Part shown: in pieces, positions 50,110-57,585 of the stretch | Layout of the letters: each line of letters opens with the position of its first letter | Numbering within the stretch: position 1 is the stretch's first letter | NCBI RefSeq assembly: GCF_042662225.1 | Contig: NZ_JBHSYQ010000005.1 | Span: 62,001 to 126,000 of the forward strand | DNA: 64,000 nucleotides | Origin: Nibribacter roseus | Lineage (GTDB): Bacteria > Bacteroidota > Bacteroidia > Cytophagales > Hymenobacteraceae | Direction: 5' to 3' | Program-made: the position numbers and the translations under genes | Notes under the pieces: generated by a model | Database searches by the model: none | Seen by the model: only the letters and a program-made list of their open reading frames with translations | What the model was told of the DNA's origin: nothing

Positions 50110-51279
50110 ATGTTAAAGAAATGGCTTTTATTGGCTATCGGAGCCGTTTTTACTTATCATGCTTCTCTTGCTCAGCTCAATAATCAAGCATTTGAAAACA
50201 GGTTGCCTATAAAGCCAGAGCAGGCCGGCGAACTGCAGGTAGGCCTGAACGTACTGGGCTACCAGAAGAACAACGAGTACTTTAACGACATTGCCGAAGG
50301 CTACACACTGTTTGGGTATCACCTGAACCCAAGGTTGGTGTATTTCGCCTCGCCCACGGTACGCATTGATGCCGGCGTACAGGTGCAGAAAGATTTCGGA
50401 ACGAATGACTATTCTTTGGTGCAGCCCACTTTTACCATTCGGTACGAAGAAGGCGACTTGGCCTTGCTCTTCGGAACGTTAGAAGGGCACCTGAATCACG
50501 GGTACATTGAGCCGCTTTATGATTTTGAACGGGTAATGACAAACCGGCTAGAGAATGGCCTGCAGCTGCTGCTGAACAAGCCCTCTTTTAAAATGGACGC
50601 CTGGATTGACTGGCAGCGTTACATTAGGCGGCGTGACCCGTTTTTAGAGGAAGTAGCCGGCGGTATTTCTTCTGAGGTGGTGCTGTACAAAACTCCGGTT
50701 TCCCTCGCTTTTTCAGAAAACGAGCCAGAAACGGAAACCTACATTGGCTTGCCCTTGCAGTTCACCGCCCAGCACCGCGGAGGTCAGATAGACGATACAC
50801 AATTACCGCTGGTGACTTTAGCTAACGTGGCAGCAGGTGTGGTGGTCAGAAAAAATTTTAACCGCAAGGTGTTGAAAGCGCTGCACTTTCAGCCGTACGT
50901 GGTTGGTTTCAAAGATTTCTCAAACGTGAAGCAGTTTGCTTATGAACAGGGGGCAGGGCTGTACCTGAATGCAGGCATAGATACAAAATACCAGAACGTG
51001 ATGCTCAGCTACTGGCGGGGCAACAGCTACATGGCCGAGTTGGGTGGAAAGCTGTTTCCGTCGGTTTCTTCCAACTTCAAAACACCTGACTACCGGCAAA
51101 AGAACAGAGAACTGCTCATTCTCCGTTTCATGCATGACATTGAGCTGATGGAGGGGCTGGTGCTGACCATGCGCTTTGAGCCTTACTATGACCTTGACTT
51201 TCCTGCTCTGGAGTTTTCTAACAGCCTTTACCTCAACTTCAACACTGATTTCTTCTTGGCCAAACCTAAAATAAGGTAA
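50110..51279 (+). CDS. Probable outer-membrane beta-barrel protein, unknown
   Basis: 389 residues from ATG 50110 with a signal peptide (MLKKWLLLAIGAVFTYHASLAQ). The mature part has alternating hydrophobic residues typical of beta-strands (GTLEGHLNHGYIEPLYDFERV, YVVGFKDFSNVKQFAYEQGAGLYLNAGI) and ends in FFLAKPKIR, with aromatic residues throughout. I recognise no named family. The frame is open to 50023, but that upstream part lacks a signal sequence, so 50110 is preferred. Isolated gene; a beta-barrel at the outer membrane is an inference from the strand pattern. Confidence 0.72.
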   Translation: MLKKWLLLAIGAVFTYHASLAQLNNQAFENRLPIKPEQAGELQVGLNVLGYQKNNEYFNDIAEGYTLFGYHLNPRLVYFASPTVRIDAGVQVQKDFGTNDYSLVQPTFTIRYEEGDLALLFGTLEGHLNHGYIEPLYDFERVMTNRLENGLQLLLNKPSFKMDAWIDWQRYIRRRDPFLEEVAGGISSEVVLYKTPVSLAFSENEPETETYIGLPLQFTAQHRGGQIDDTQLPLVTLANVAAGVVVRKNFNRKVLKALHFQPYVVGFKDFSNVKQFAYEQGAGLYLNAGIDTKYQNVMLSYWRGNSYMAELGGKLFPSVSSNFKTPDYRQKNRELLILRFMHDIELMEGLVLTMRFEPYYDLDFPALEFSNSLYLNFNTDFFLAKPKIR

Positions 51280-51340
51280 GGCTGCCGGCTTTTTGATACT
51301 GGTTACTTTATCCGCTGGCAGAAGTCATAGGGCTTAAAGG

Positions 51341-51380
51341 CGCGCCTTTAAGAGCTGTTTTTCAGAAAATAGGCTTAAAC
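51341..51380. repeat. Intergenic palindromic repeat, copy 25 (weak)
   Basis: Pattern CTTTAAGAGCTGTTTTTC and GAAAATAGGCTTAAAC; outer arms poorly matched. Its right end overlaps the last 6 bp of the acetyltransferase gene, including its stop codon. Confidence 0.55.
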
Positions 51381-51980
51381 CGAATTCCATAAAAAGCGGG
51401 CAGCAGTGTCGTTGTGCCTTAAACAGTAGGTATAGATGGGACGGTCTTCTTTTTCGGCATTTTTAGAAATGGCAATGGTAAGAGTTTGTGAACGGGTGAA
51501 GCCGCAGCGTTCCGCTACCTTCTGGCTTTTGATGTTGTCTTGGGCGCAGCGCAATTTCACAGACTCCATTCTCAGTTCCTGGAAAGCAAACTTAACAAGA
51601 CCTTTTAGGGCTTCGGTGGCAAAGCCTGAGCCTTCTGCCTCAGCACTTAAATAATAACCTACCTCACCGAAAGGTTTTCCGGGAGTCATTCTGCGCAGGG
51701 TAATGTCTCCTATATAGTTACCAGTTTCCTTGCTCCAAAGCCCAAAGCTGTACATGTCTCCTGTGTTCCATTGGTACCTAAGGGTTCTTATTCTTTTTTC
51801 GGCGTCTCTAAGAGTAATAACAGCGGAAGTACGGTCCGGAAAGTCAGCCTGCAGGCGATCTCTGTTGGTATGAATCAACTGCCAGAACGGCAGTGCCATT
51901 TCTTGGTCGTAAGGCCGCAGCCAAAGTCTGGAAGTAGAAAAAGCAGTTGTTTGGGAGTATGTAAGCGAGTGAGTCAGCAT
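51375..51980 (-). CDS. GNAT acetyltransferase, RimJ/RimL-like
   Basis: 201 residues from ATG 51980. Motifs are TSRLWLRPYDQEMALPFWQLI at the start, YIGDITLRRMTPGKPFGEVGYYLSAEAEGSGFATEALKGLVKFAFQ with the acetyl-CoA loop, and VKLRCAQDNIKSQKVAERCGF. The family acetylates ribosomal protein N-termini or small molecules. Upstream ATG at 52028 would add 16 residues without similarity. Its 3' end is convergent with the OM-type gene. Confidence 0.82.
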   Translation of the reverse strand: MLTHSLTYSQTTAFSTSRLWLRPYDQEMALPFWQLIHTNRDRLQADFPDRTSAVITLRDAEKRIRTLRYQWNTGDMYSFGLWSKETGNYIGDITLRRMTPGKPFGEVGYYLSAEAEGSGFATEALKGLVKFAFQELRMESVKLRCAQDNIKSQKVAERCGFTRSQTLTIAISKNAEKEDRPIYTYCLRHNDTAARFLWNSV

Positions 51981-52335
51981 ACAAGAATAAAAAGCTGGTC
52001 TGATTGGTTGTACGAGGCTCTTTCGCAATGTGGTACTTCTTTCGCCATTTATTATTGATTTAGATGCTGCTCTTCATTCTTTGGGAGGAAAGAATATTGT
52101 TACAAGTAGTACTGCCGTGGCAAAAAGCAGGTACTACAATATGAGTGGTAACTAATGTAGGCGCTTGCTTCATGAAGAAGACTCAGTACACCAAATGGGT
52201 TATAACAGCGCGGCTAAGGAACACCAAGTGCATTTGACCCGTATCAGCTTTACTTGACCTATGCCAGAAAAGCAAAAGGTGCACCAGTAAGGGCCTGTAT
52301 ATCTTGGCCTATTAGAAAAACAGCAGAGCCGGTTT
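51981..52335. other. Divergent intergenic region
   Basis: 355 bp. It includes an imperfect hairpin GTAGTACTGC / GCAGGTACTAC (about 52107-52139). No palindromic repeat of the main family, no gene and no clear promoter box were seen. Confidence 0.55.
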
Positions 52336-53220
52336 ATGCGGGTAAAAAGCATTAGTCATTCATTACAAGAGTATGGGCGGGGCATTATAGGGGGGCTGCT
52401 GTTCAGCCTTCCTATGCTGTACACCATGGAAGTTTGGTGGACCAGCTATGATGTGAACCCGTGGCACTTGCTCCTGTACATGGGCATGACTTTCTGCCTT
52501 TTACTAGCTTATAATACCTATGCCGGCCTTAGGCCAAGTGCCTCTTGGCGTGAGGTATTGGTAGACTCAATAGAGGAGATGGGGCTGGGAGTAGTGTTGT
52601 CTTTCCTGTTCTTGATGCTGTTAGGCCGCCTGAATGTGCAGGAGATGTCTTTAGAGCGCATAGTGTACATGGTCTTGGTAGAGGCCATGCCAGTGGCTAT
52701 TGGGGTATCAGTGGGTACAGCCCAACTTGGGGCCGCCAGTGCCGATGAAGACGAAGAAGATACACCTCCTAAAGAAAAGCTCCTGAACCAGAAAGAGGGA
52801 CAAGCCTCTACCGCTGAAATGATTTTGCTGGCTACCTGTGCCGGTATGCTCTTTGGTGCCAACATAGCCCCCACAGATGAGGTAATGGTACTGGCTACTG
52901 GTGCCACACCCCTGCAATTGCTTTTTATGTTTTTGTGTTCGCTGCTGCTGAGTGGTGGCGTTTTATATTATATAGGGTTCAGAGGCGCCTATGAAACACC
53001 GGCCGAAGAGGCGCCCAAAGTGTTGGAAGTGCTCTGGGGCCTGAGTCTTACCTATGCCACTGCGTTCTGTGTATCGGCGGGGGCGCTGTGGTTCTTTGGC
53101 CGGTTTGAAGGAGCCAGTTTACAAATCTGTATTGAAGCTACGGTAGTACTGGGTATTGTCACCTCACTGGGTGCTTCTGCCGGTAGGTTCCTATTAGATC
53201 AGGAATATAAAGGGGAATAA
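52336..53220 (+). CDS. TIGR02587-family membrane protein (DUF2391)
   Basis: 294 residues, about 7-8 membrane helices. N-terminal RGIIGGLLFSLPMLYTMEVWW and C-terminal LSLTYATAFCVSAGALWFFGRFEG are typical of the TIGR02587 family of putative integral membrane proteins. A charged loop (ADEDEEDTPPKEKLLNQKEGQ) lies near the middle. No catalytic motif. The function is unknown. It is coupled to a TIGR02588 gene 1 bp downstream; the two families are usually found together, so they probably act as a pair. Confidence 0.85.
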   Translation: MRVKSISHSLQEYGRGIIGGLLFSLPMLYTMEVWWTSYDVNPWHLLLYMGMTFCLLLAYNTYAGLRPSASWREVLVDSIEEMGLGVVLSFLFLMLLGRLNVQEMSLERIVYMVLVEAMPVAIGVSVGTAQLGAASADEDEEDTPPKEKLLNQKEGQASTAEMILLATCAGMLFGANIAPTDEVMVLATGATPLQLLFMFLCSLLLSGGVLYYIGFRGAYETPAEEAPKVLEVLWGLSLTYATAFCVSAGALWFFGRFEGASLQICIEATVVLGIVTSLGASAGRFLLDQEYKGE

Positions 53221-53221
53221 T

Positions 53222-53599
53222 ATGAAAAAGAACCCGTTAGAATGGATTGTGTTTGGCTTCAGTGTTCTGTTGATCCTCTCGTTATTGGGCTACCTTAGCT
53301 ATAAAGCCTTTACTTTTCAAGACACCCCGCCTGATTTAAGGGTAGAACTTACCCAAGAAAAAGACAAACTGCAACGTAATATCTACCGGATTGAGTTAGT
53401 GAACAAAGGGGAGCAAACCGCTGAAAACGTTTCTGTAGAGGTGACCTTGCTGCAAAACGGAAAAGAAGTAGACAAAGCCGAAACCTTGTTTCCCTTAGCT
53501 CCTAAAGAAAGCGTGCAGAGAGCCTGGGTTACGTTTAGAAAACCTTGGCAGCAGGGGCAGAAAACAGAGGTGCACATTCTAGGTTACAACCAACCGTAA
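53222..53599 (+). CDS. TIGR02588-family protein
   Basis: 125 residues with one N-terminal membrane helix (about 7-26, EWIVFGFSVLLILSLLGYLSYKAF) followed by an extracytoplasmic beta-rich domain (LRVELTQEKDKLQRNIYRIELVNKGEQTAENVSVEVTLLQNG) resembling an immunoglobulin-like fold. It starts one base after the TIGR02587 gene. Function unknown, presumably the partner of that membrane protein. Its stop is only 3 bp from the next, convergent gene; no terminator was seen there. Confidence 0.83.
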   Translation: MKKNPLEWIVFGFSVLLILSLLGYLSYKAFTFQDTPPDLRVELTQEKDKLQRNIYRIELVNKGEQTAENVSVEVTLLQNGKEVDKAETLFPLAPKESVQRAWVTFRKPWQQGQKTEVHILGYNQP

Positions 53600-53602
53600 C
53601 AA

Positions 53603-54271
53603 TTACTGCAGTTTTAGCACCAAACCAAAGTTCCAGAATTTCATGTTAGTGCTGAACGCGGAAATCCCCAGTCTCGATTCCCCTATCTTTACCAGTGTCC
53701 AATCTAAGCCCAGGTCATAGGCGGCATAAAATATCCAGTTGCTGCCTGCGTCCGGATTCTCGCTTTCTTCGGAGTTTCCAGTATTTACGGTTGCGTAGCC
53801 TCTCATAAACGGTTTGATGCCGCTAAAAGAAAATCTTTCTTCAGGGTCAATTACTTTGTTGAACGGAAAGTGAATACCAGCCGAAAGGCCGCCAAAGACC
53901 TTTAACTCACTATCCTCTTGTGAGTGCTGAATAGCCGTTGGCATAGCAATCAGCCCCACGTGCACCACTTCTTTAAACACCGGAACTTCTGCTTCTATCC
54001 GGGCCAAAGGCACCTTATGATCATTTGAACTGAAGGCTGAAGCGTTTACAGATGCTTTTAATAGTAAGTAAGGTATAGCTTTGCCTGGTTCTTCCCATTC
54101 AATGGTTTGGGTGCTGTCTCTTTTAGCTGTCACCGGTTTGAAGCCTGAGTGAAGGGTTTGGCTTCGGTAATAATCGGTGCTATTGGTTTGGTTGGTCTCA
54201 TGTGCTAACTGCTGCCCTTGTACTTGAACGAAAAGTAATGAGAGCGCCACTGCTAATAGAATTCTATTCAT
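53603..54271 (-). CDS. Secreted protein, possible outer-membrane barrel, unknown
   Basis: 222 residues with a signal peptide (about 1-19, MNRILLAVALSLLFVQVQGQQ). The mature part has strand-like stretches, and the end FNTNMKFWNFGLVLKLQ-like segment (SAFSTNMKFWNFGLVLKLQ) has the aromatic and hydrophobic pattern of a barrel C-terminus. Family not recognised. It is convergent with the TIGR02588 gene, 3 bp apart, and a palindromic repeat lies 72 bp upstream. Confidence 0.65.
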   Translation of the reverse strand: MNRILLAVALSLLFVQVQGQQLAHETNQTNSTDYYRSQTLHSGFKPVTAKRDSTQTIEWEEPGKAIPYLLLKASVNASAFSSNDHKVPLARIEAEVPVFKEVVHVGLIAMPTAIQHSQEDSELKVFGGLSAGIHFPFNKVIDPEERFSFSGIKPFMRGYATVNTGNSEESENPDAGSNWIFYAAYDLGLDWTLVKIGESRLGISAFSTNMKFWNFGLVLKLQ

Positions 54272-54343
54272 TTGAAGGGTATGTCAGGTGGTCGTGTAAG
54301 AATAGAAGCGGGTAGTGTATTGTTGGAGTGATTAAAATCAGTT

Positions 54344-54383
54344 GTGTTTTAGCTCTGTTTTTAAGAATTTAAGCCTAAAACAG
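54344..54383. repeat. Intergenic palindromic repeat, copy 26
   Basis: GTGTTTTAGCTCTGTTTTT and AAGAATTTAAGCCTAAAACA, moderate pairing. 215 bp downstream of the nearest stop on the minus strand. Confidence 0.75.
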
Positions 54384-54514
54384 AAAACAGTAAATACCGC
54401 AGCCATTACAGATAATGGCCATTACTGGTAATTAGACCAAGAAGAAACAGGAATCCCCTATAAGGTAGAAAAAAATATGCAGGGGAGTGCAATGGTAGGA
54501 TAGTCTGTAAAAAG

Positions 54515-54560
54515 AAATCCTGCATCAGTTGCTCAAGTGAGCCCCCAGTGCAGGATTTTA
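54515..54560 (-). terminator. Probable terminator behind the unknown 142-residue gene
   Basis: Outer stem AAATCCTGCA / TGCAGGATTT, inner hairpin GCTCA / TGAGC; located 38 bp after the stop. Confidence 0.7.
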
Positions 54561-54598
54561 TAAAAATGGATACCTGTTGCTTCAGGTGAAGAGGCCTG

Positions 54599-55027
54599 TT
54601 AATTATTCAGGAAAGGGTAGTTGTACTGTAGCGGACTGCCCAACTGCTGTAGGCGCGCAATAACCTCCATGGAGTGAGCAATTTCATTAAAATATTCCAG
54701 CCGGCGAATAAGCTGCTCTTTTAGAAGAACGGTGCCGTCTGCAGTTTTGATATAAGCCCGCTTGTCTTCTAAAATCTGATGGAAGGTATCTAATATTCTC
54801 TCCTTATCGTGTACGTAAAAATCATGGAACTGCACTAAGGCGTCAAAGCCTGCTTTGTCTACTTTATAGTTGAAACCTTTCTGGTTCAGAACATCGCAAA
54901 GCAGGTTCACCTCCAGGGGCATAGAAATTTCATACGGGGTGGTGCGTACGTCTAACCCTTTTTTAATGTAGCGGAAAATGGTTTCCAGATTATTCTCAAA
55001 GCGTTCAAATAAAGCGGCTGCTTCCAT
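54599..55027 (-). CDS. Unknown cytoplasmic protein next to MoxR
   Basis: 142 residues, mostly helical, no signal peptide: MEAAALFERFENNLETIFRYIKKGLDV, then MPLEVNLLCDVLNQKGFNYKVDKAGFDALVQFHDF and a C-terminal helix with EQLIRRLEYFNEIAHSMEVIARLQQLG. I do not recognise the family. It is 131 bp behind the MoxR gene on the same strand, and palindromic repeat copy 27 lies in that gap, so co-transcription is uncertain. Confidence 0.68.
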   Translation of the reverse strand: MEAAALFERFENNLETIFRYIKKGLDVRTTPYEISMPLEVNLLCDVLNQKGFNYKVDKAGFDALVQFHDFYVHDKERILDTFHQILEDKRAYIKTADGTVLLKEQLIRRLEYFNEIAHSMEVIARLQQLGSPLQYNYPFLNN

Positions 55028-55114
55028 GGGCTTGGTTAAAATTTATTCGGCAAAAGTACTGAATGTACACTTCTTTTGCATTACCATATAGGGTATGATT
55101 GCTACTGTACGGCT

Positions 55115-55155
55115 CTTGTTTTTGACTTGTTTTCATGAAAACAGGCCAAAAAAAG
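55115..55155. repeat. Intergenic palindromic repeat, copy 27
   Basis: CTTGTTTTTGACTTGTTTTC with GAAAACAGGCCAAAAAAAG, 3 bp behind the MoxR stop. Confidence 0.85.
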
Positions 55156-55158
55156 AAA

Positions 55159-56121
55159 CTACAACAGGCCTTTTATAATTTGCTCTACTGTAATTCCCTC
55201 TGCTTCGGCTTTAAAGTTGCGCACCAAGCGGTGGCGAAGAATAGGCACCGCTACTGCCTGCACATCTTCAATGTCAGGTGAATATTTTCCGCGGATGAGG
55301 GCATTGCACTTAGCGCCCATGATCAAATGCTGCGAAGCTCTTGGTCCGGCACCCCACTCCAGGTACTGGTTTGTTTGCGCGCCTGCCAAATCGGTGTTTG
55401 GGCGGGTTTTATGTACCAGCTTCACGGCATATTCCACCACGTTGTCGGTGACAGGCACCCGGCGTACCAGTTGCTGGAAGGCTACAATCTCCTCGGCAGT
55501 TAGAACCACCTTAGGCTCGTACTTACGGTCGCCGGTGGTGTTTTTAACAATTTGAAGCTCCGCCTCATAGCTAGGGTAAGACAGAGCCACGTGGAACATA
55601 AAACGGTCTAGCTGCGCTTCGGGTAGCGGATAGGTTCCTTCCTGTTCTATGGGGTTTTGCGTGGCCAGTACGAAGAAGGGGCGAGGCAGTTTGTAGTGAT
55701 GGCCTGCAACCGTTACAGAATACTCCTGCATGGCCTCTAGAAGAGCCGCCTGCGTTTTAGGCGGAGTACGGTTAATCTCATCTGCCAAAACTATATTGGC
55801 GAAGACGGGTCCTTTCACAAACTGAAACTGGCGGTTCTGGTCAAGCGTTTCTGAGCCTAGTATGTCAGAAGGCATCAAGTCTGGCGTGAACTGTACCCGG
55901 TTGAAAGACAGATCCAGCGAATTAGAAATGGTCTGAATCAACAAAGTTTTCGCCAAGCCCGGTACACCAACCAAAAGGCAGTGCCCCTGACAAAAAACAG
56001 CGGTGAGCACCAGTTTTACAACTTCCTCCTGCCCAATAACGGTGTTGGAGATTTCAGCGGTAAGACGCCCGTAGGCGTGATGGAGCGCGTCAGCGGCTTC
56101 TTTGTCAGAGGCAAATGGCAT
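55159..56121 (-). CDS. MoxR-family AAA+ ATPase
   Basis: 320 residues. Walker A is LLVGVPGLAKTLLIQTI near 56, Walker B ANIVLADEINRTPPKTQAALLEAMQE near 110, sensor segment FVLATQNPIEQEGTYPLPEAQLDRFMFH near 150, and a C-terminal lid domain with GPRASQHLIMGAKCNAL. MoxR ATPases are chaperones that assist assembly or activation of enzyme complexes or surface proteins, often with DUF58 and VWA proteins; none of those is here. It is 8 bp behind the SurA-like gene, which places it in an operon with envelope chaperones. Confidence 0.93.
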   Translation of the reverse strand: MPFASDKEAADALHHAYGRLTAEISNTVIGQEEVVKLVLTAVFCQGHCLLVGVPGLAKTLLIQTISNSLDLSFNRVQFTPDLMPSDILGSETLDQNRQFQFVKGPVFANIVLADEINRTPPKTQAALLEAMQEYSVTVAGHHYKLPRPFFVLATQNPIEQEGTYPLPEAQLDRFMFHVALSYPSYEAELQIVKNTTGDRKYEPKVVLTAEEIVAFQQLVRRVPVTDNVVEYAVKLVHKTRPNTDLAGAQTNQYLEWGAGPRASQHLIMGAKCNALIRGKYSPDIEDVQAVAVPILRHRLVRNFKAEAEGITVEQIIKGLL

Positions 56122-56129
56122 AGGAGGGA

Positions 56130-57485
56130 TTAATTTTCGTCTAGTCTACAGGCTTCGAATTCTGGCACCACGTCTACAAAAACGGTGTCTTTGTTTTTCT
56201 CAAACCAGTCGCTAATGGCTTTTGACCTTTTTTCGTTTAAGGCGGCGGCGGCTATTTTCTGATAGTCATCTTTCAGGTTAGCCTGGTGCGGCGGTGTTTT
56301 AGACTTCAGGTACAGAATGCGCATGGCTTCTTTACCGTCGTTTGTACGGTAGGGCAGCGGTTTGCTGATGCCGCCTATGTCTAACGTGTCTACCACAAAG
56401 AAGATAGAAGGATCTAACTGATCTACCGGAATATAAGTGGTAGGGGAGTTCGGTAACGTGATCATGCCGCCGTTGCCTTTAGTAGCCATGTCATCAGAAA
56501 AATCTTTGGAGGCCTTGGCAAATGAAAGGCTATCATTCAAGATAAGCGTACGGATGCTGTCTAACTGCTGAGCAGTAGCTTCCATGTCTACCTGCGCGGT
56601 TTCTGGTTTAATGAGAATGTGGCGCGAGTTGTATTCCTCACCACGACGGGCAATGAGCTGAATCAGGTGAAAACCGAACATAGATTCTATGACCGGTGAA
56701 ATCTCGCCTGGCTGAAGCTTTAGAGCCGCCGCCTCATATTCTGGTACCAGTTCTCGTTTGCTATGGAAACCTAATTCCCCGCCTGCAGGTCCTGAACCCG
56801 GGTCTTGAGAAAATTGAATGGCTAACTCAGAGAAATCTTCACCAGCTAAAATCCGCTGCCTTATTGCTTCTAATTTTTCCCGGGCGGCATTCTTTTGGGC
56901 AGCGCCAATGGTTGCTATCTTCACGATCTGGCCTACTTCTACTTCCGTAGAAAAATAAGGCAAGCTGTCTTTTGGAATGGTGTTGAAATAGCGCTTCACT
57001 TCCTTAGGCGTTACTTTGATTTCGCCAGAGATTTCGCGTTCCATTTTCTGCAAGGTCATTTGCTCTTTAATGCTGCGTCTGACATCGCTTCTAATTTCGC
57101 CCATAGGCTTGTTAAAGTACTCCTCCAGCCGCTCCGGGCTGCCTATCTGGGCAACGAAAGTGCTTAGACGACGGTCTACTTCTGCACTCACTAAGCTTTC
57201 ATCTACAATAACAGAGTCCATCTCGGCGCGGGCTAATAAAAGCTTGTTTTGTACTAATGAGCGTAATACCTCGCAACGTATGGTTGGGGACGTGAAGCCC
57301 TGCCTAACTGCGTTAGCGTGCTGGAACTCAAGCTCAGAGCGCAATACTATATGGTTTCCTACCTTAGCCACAATGTTATCAATGAGCGTGGTTTGCTGGG
57401 CGTTGGCGCTAAAAGCCAACGTGCAGACCAGGCAAAAAGCAAAGAGGCTCTGCAGGAAAGAAGAAAAAGTAATTCGGGTTTTCAT
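56130..57485 (-). CDS. SurA-like periplasmic peptidyl-prolyl isomerase
   Basis: 451 residues with a signal peptide (about 1-29, FAFCLVCTLAFSANAQQ). The chaperone part is similar to the SurA N-terminal domain (LIDNIVAKVGNHIVLRSELEF, LRSLVQNKLLLARAEMDSV). A parvulin-type PPIase domain follows near residue 170-270 (EVEVGQIVKIATIG...FSELAIQFSQDPGSGPAGGELGFHSKRELVPEYEAAAL), and a second, less conserved one near 285-390 (RHILIKPETAQVDMEAT). The role is folding of outer-membrane proteins in the periplasm. A TTG/ATG further upstream would only add residues before the signal peptide. It follows the PPIase-OmpA gene. Confidence 0.9.
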   Translation of the reverse strand: MKTRITFSSFLQSLFAFCLVCTLAFSANAQQTTLIDNIVAKVGNHIVLRSELEFQHANAVRQGFTSPTIRCEVLRSLVQNKLLLARAEMDSVIVDESLVSAEVDRRLSTFVAQIGSPERLEEYFNKPMGEIRSDVRRSIKEQMTLQKMEREISGEIKVTPKEVKRYFNTIPKDSLPYFSTEVEVGQIVKIATIGAAQKNAAREKLEAIRQRILAGEDFSELAIQFSQDPGSGPAGGELGFHSKRELVPEYEAAALKLQPGEISPVIESMFGFHLIQLIARRGEEYNSRHILIKPETAQVDMEATAQQLDSIRTLILNDSLSFAKASKDFSDDMATKGNGGMITLPNSPTTYIPVDQLDPSIFFVVDTLDIGGISKPLPYRTNDGKEAMRILYLKSKTPPHQANLKDDYQKIAAAALNEKRSKAISDWFEKNKDTVFVDVVPEFEACRLDEN

Positions 57486-57585
57486 GTTGTTGTTTAAAGC
57501 AAAAGCAAAGGAGCTCCCGCTTTTATGGCAAATAAGTAAAGTCGTAAACAAACAAAACTAGACAAACGGAGGCACTAAAAGAAAC

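Larger units (their letters stand above)
54272..54598. other. Intergenic region
   Basis: 327 bp with palindromic repeat copy 26 and, at its right end, the terminator of the next minus-strand gene. Confidence 0.8.
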
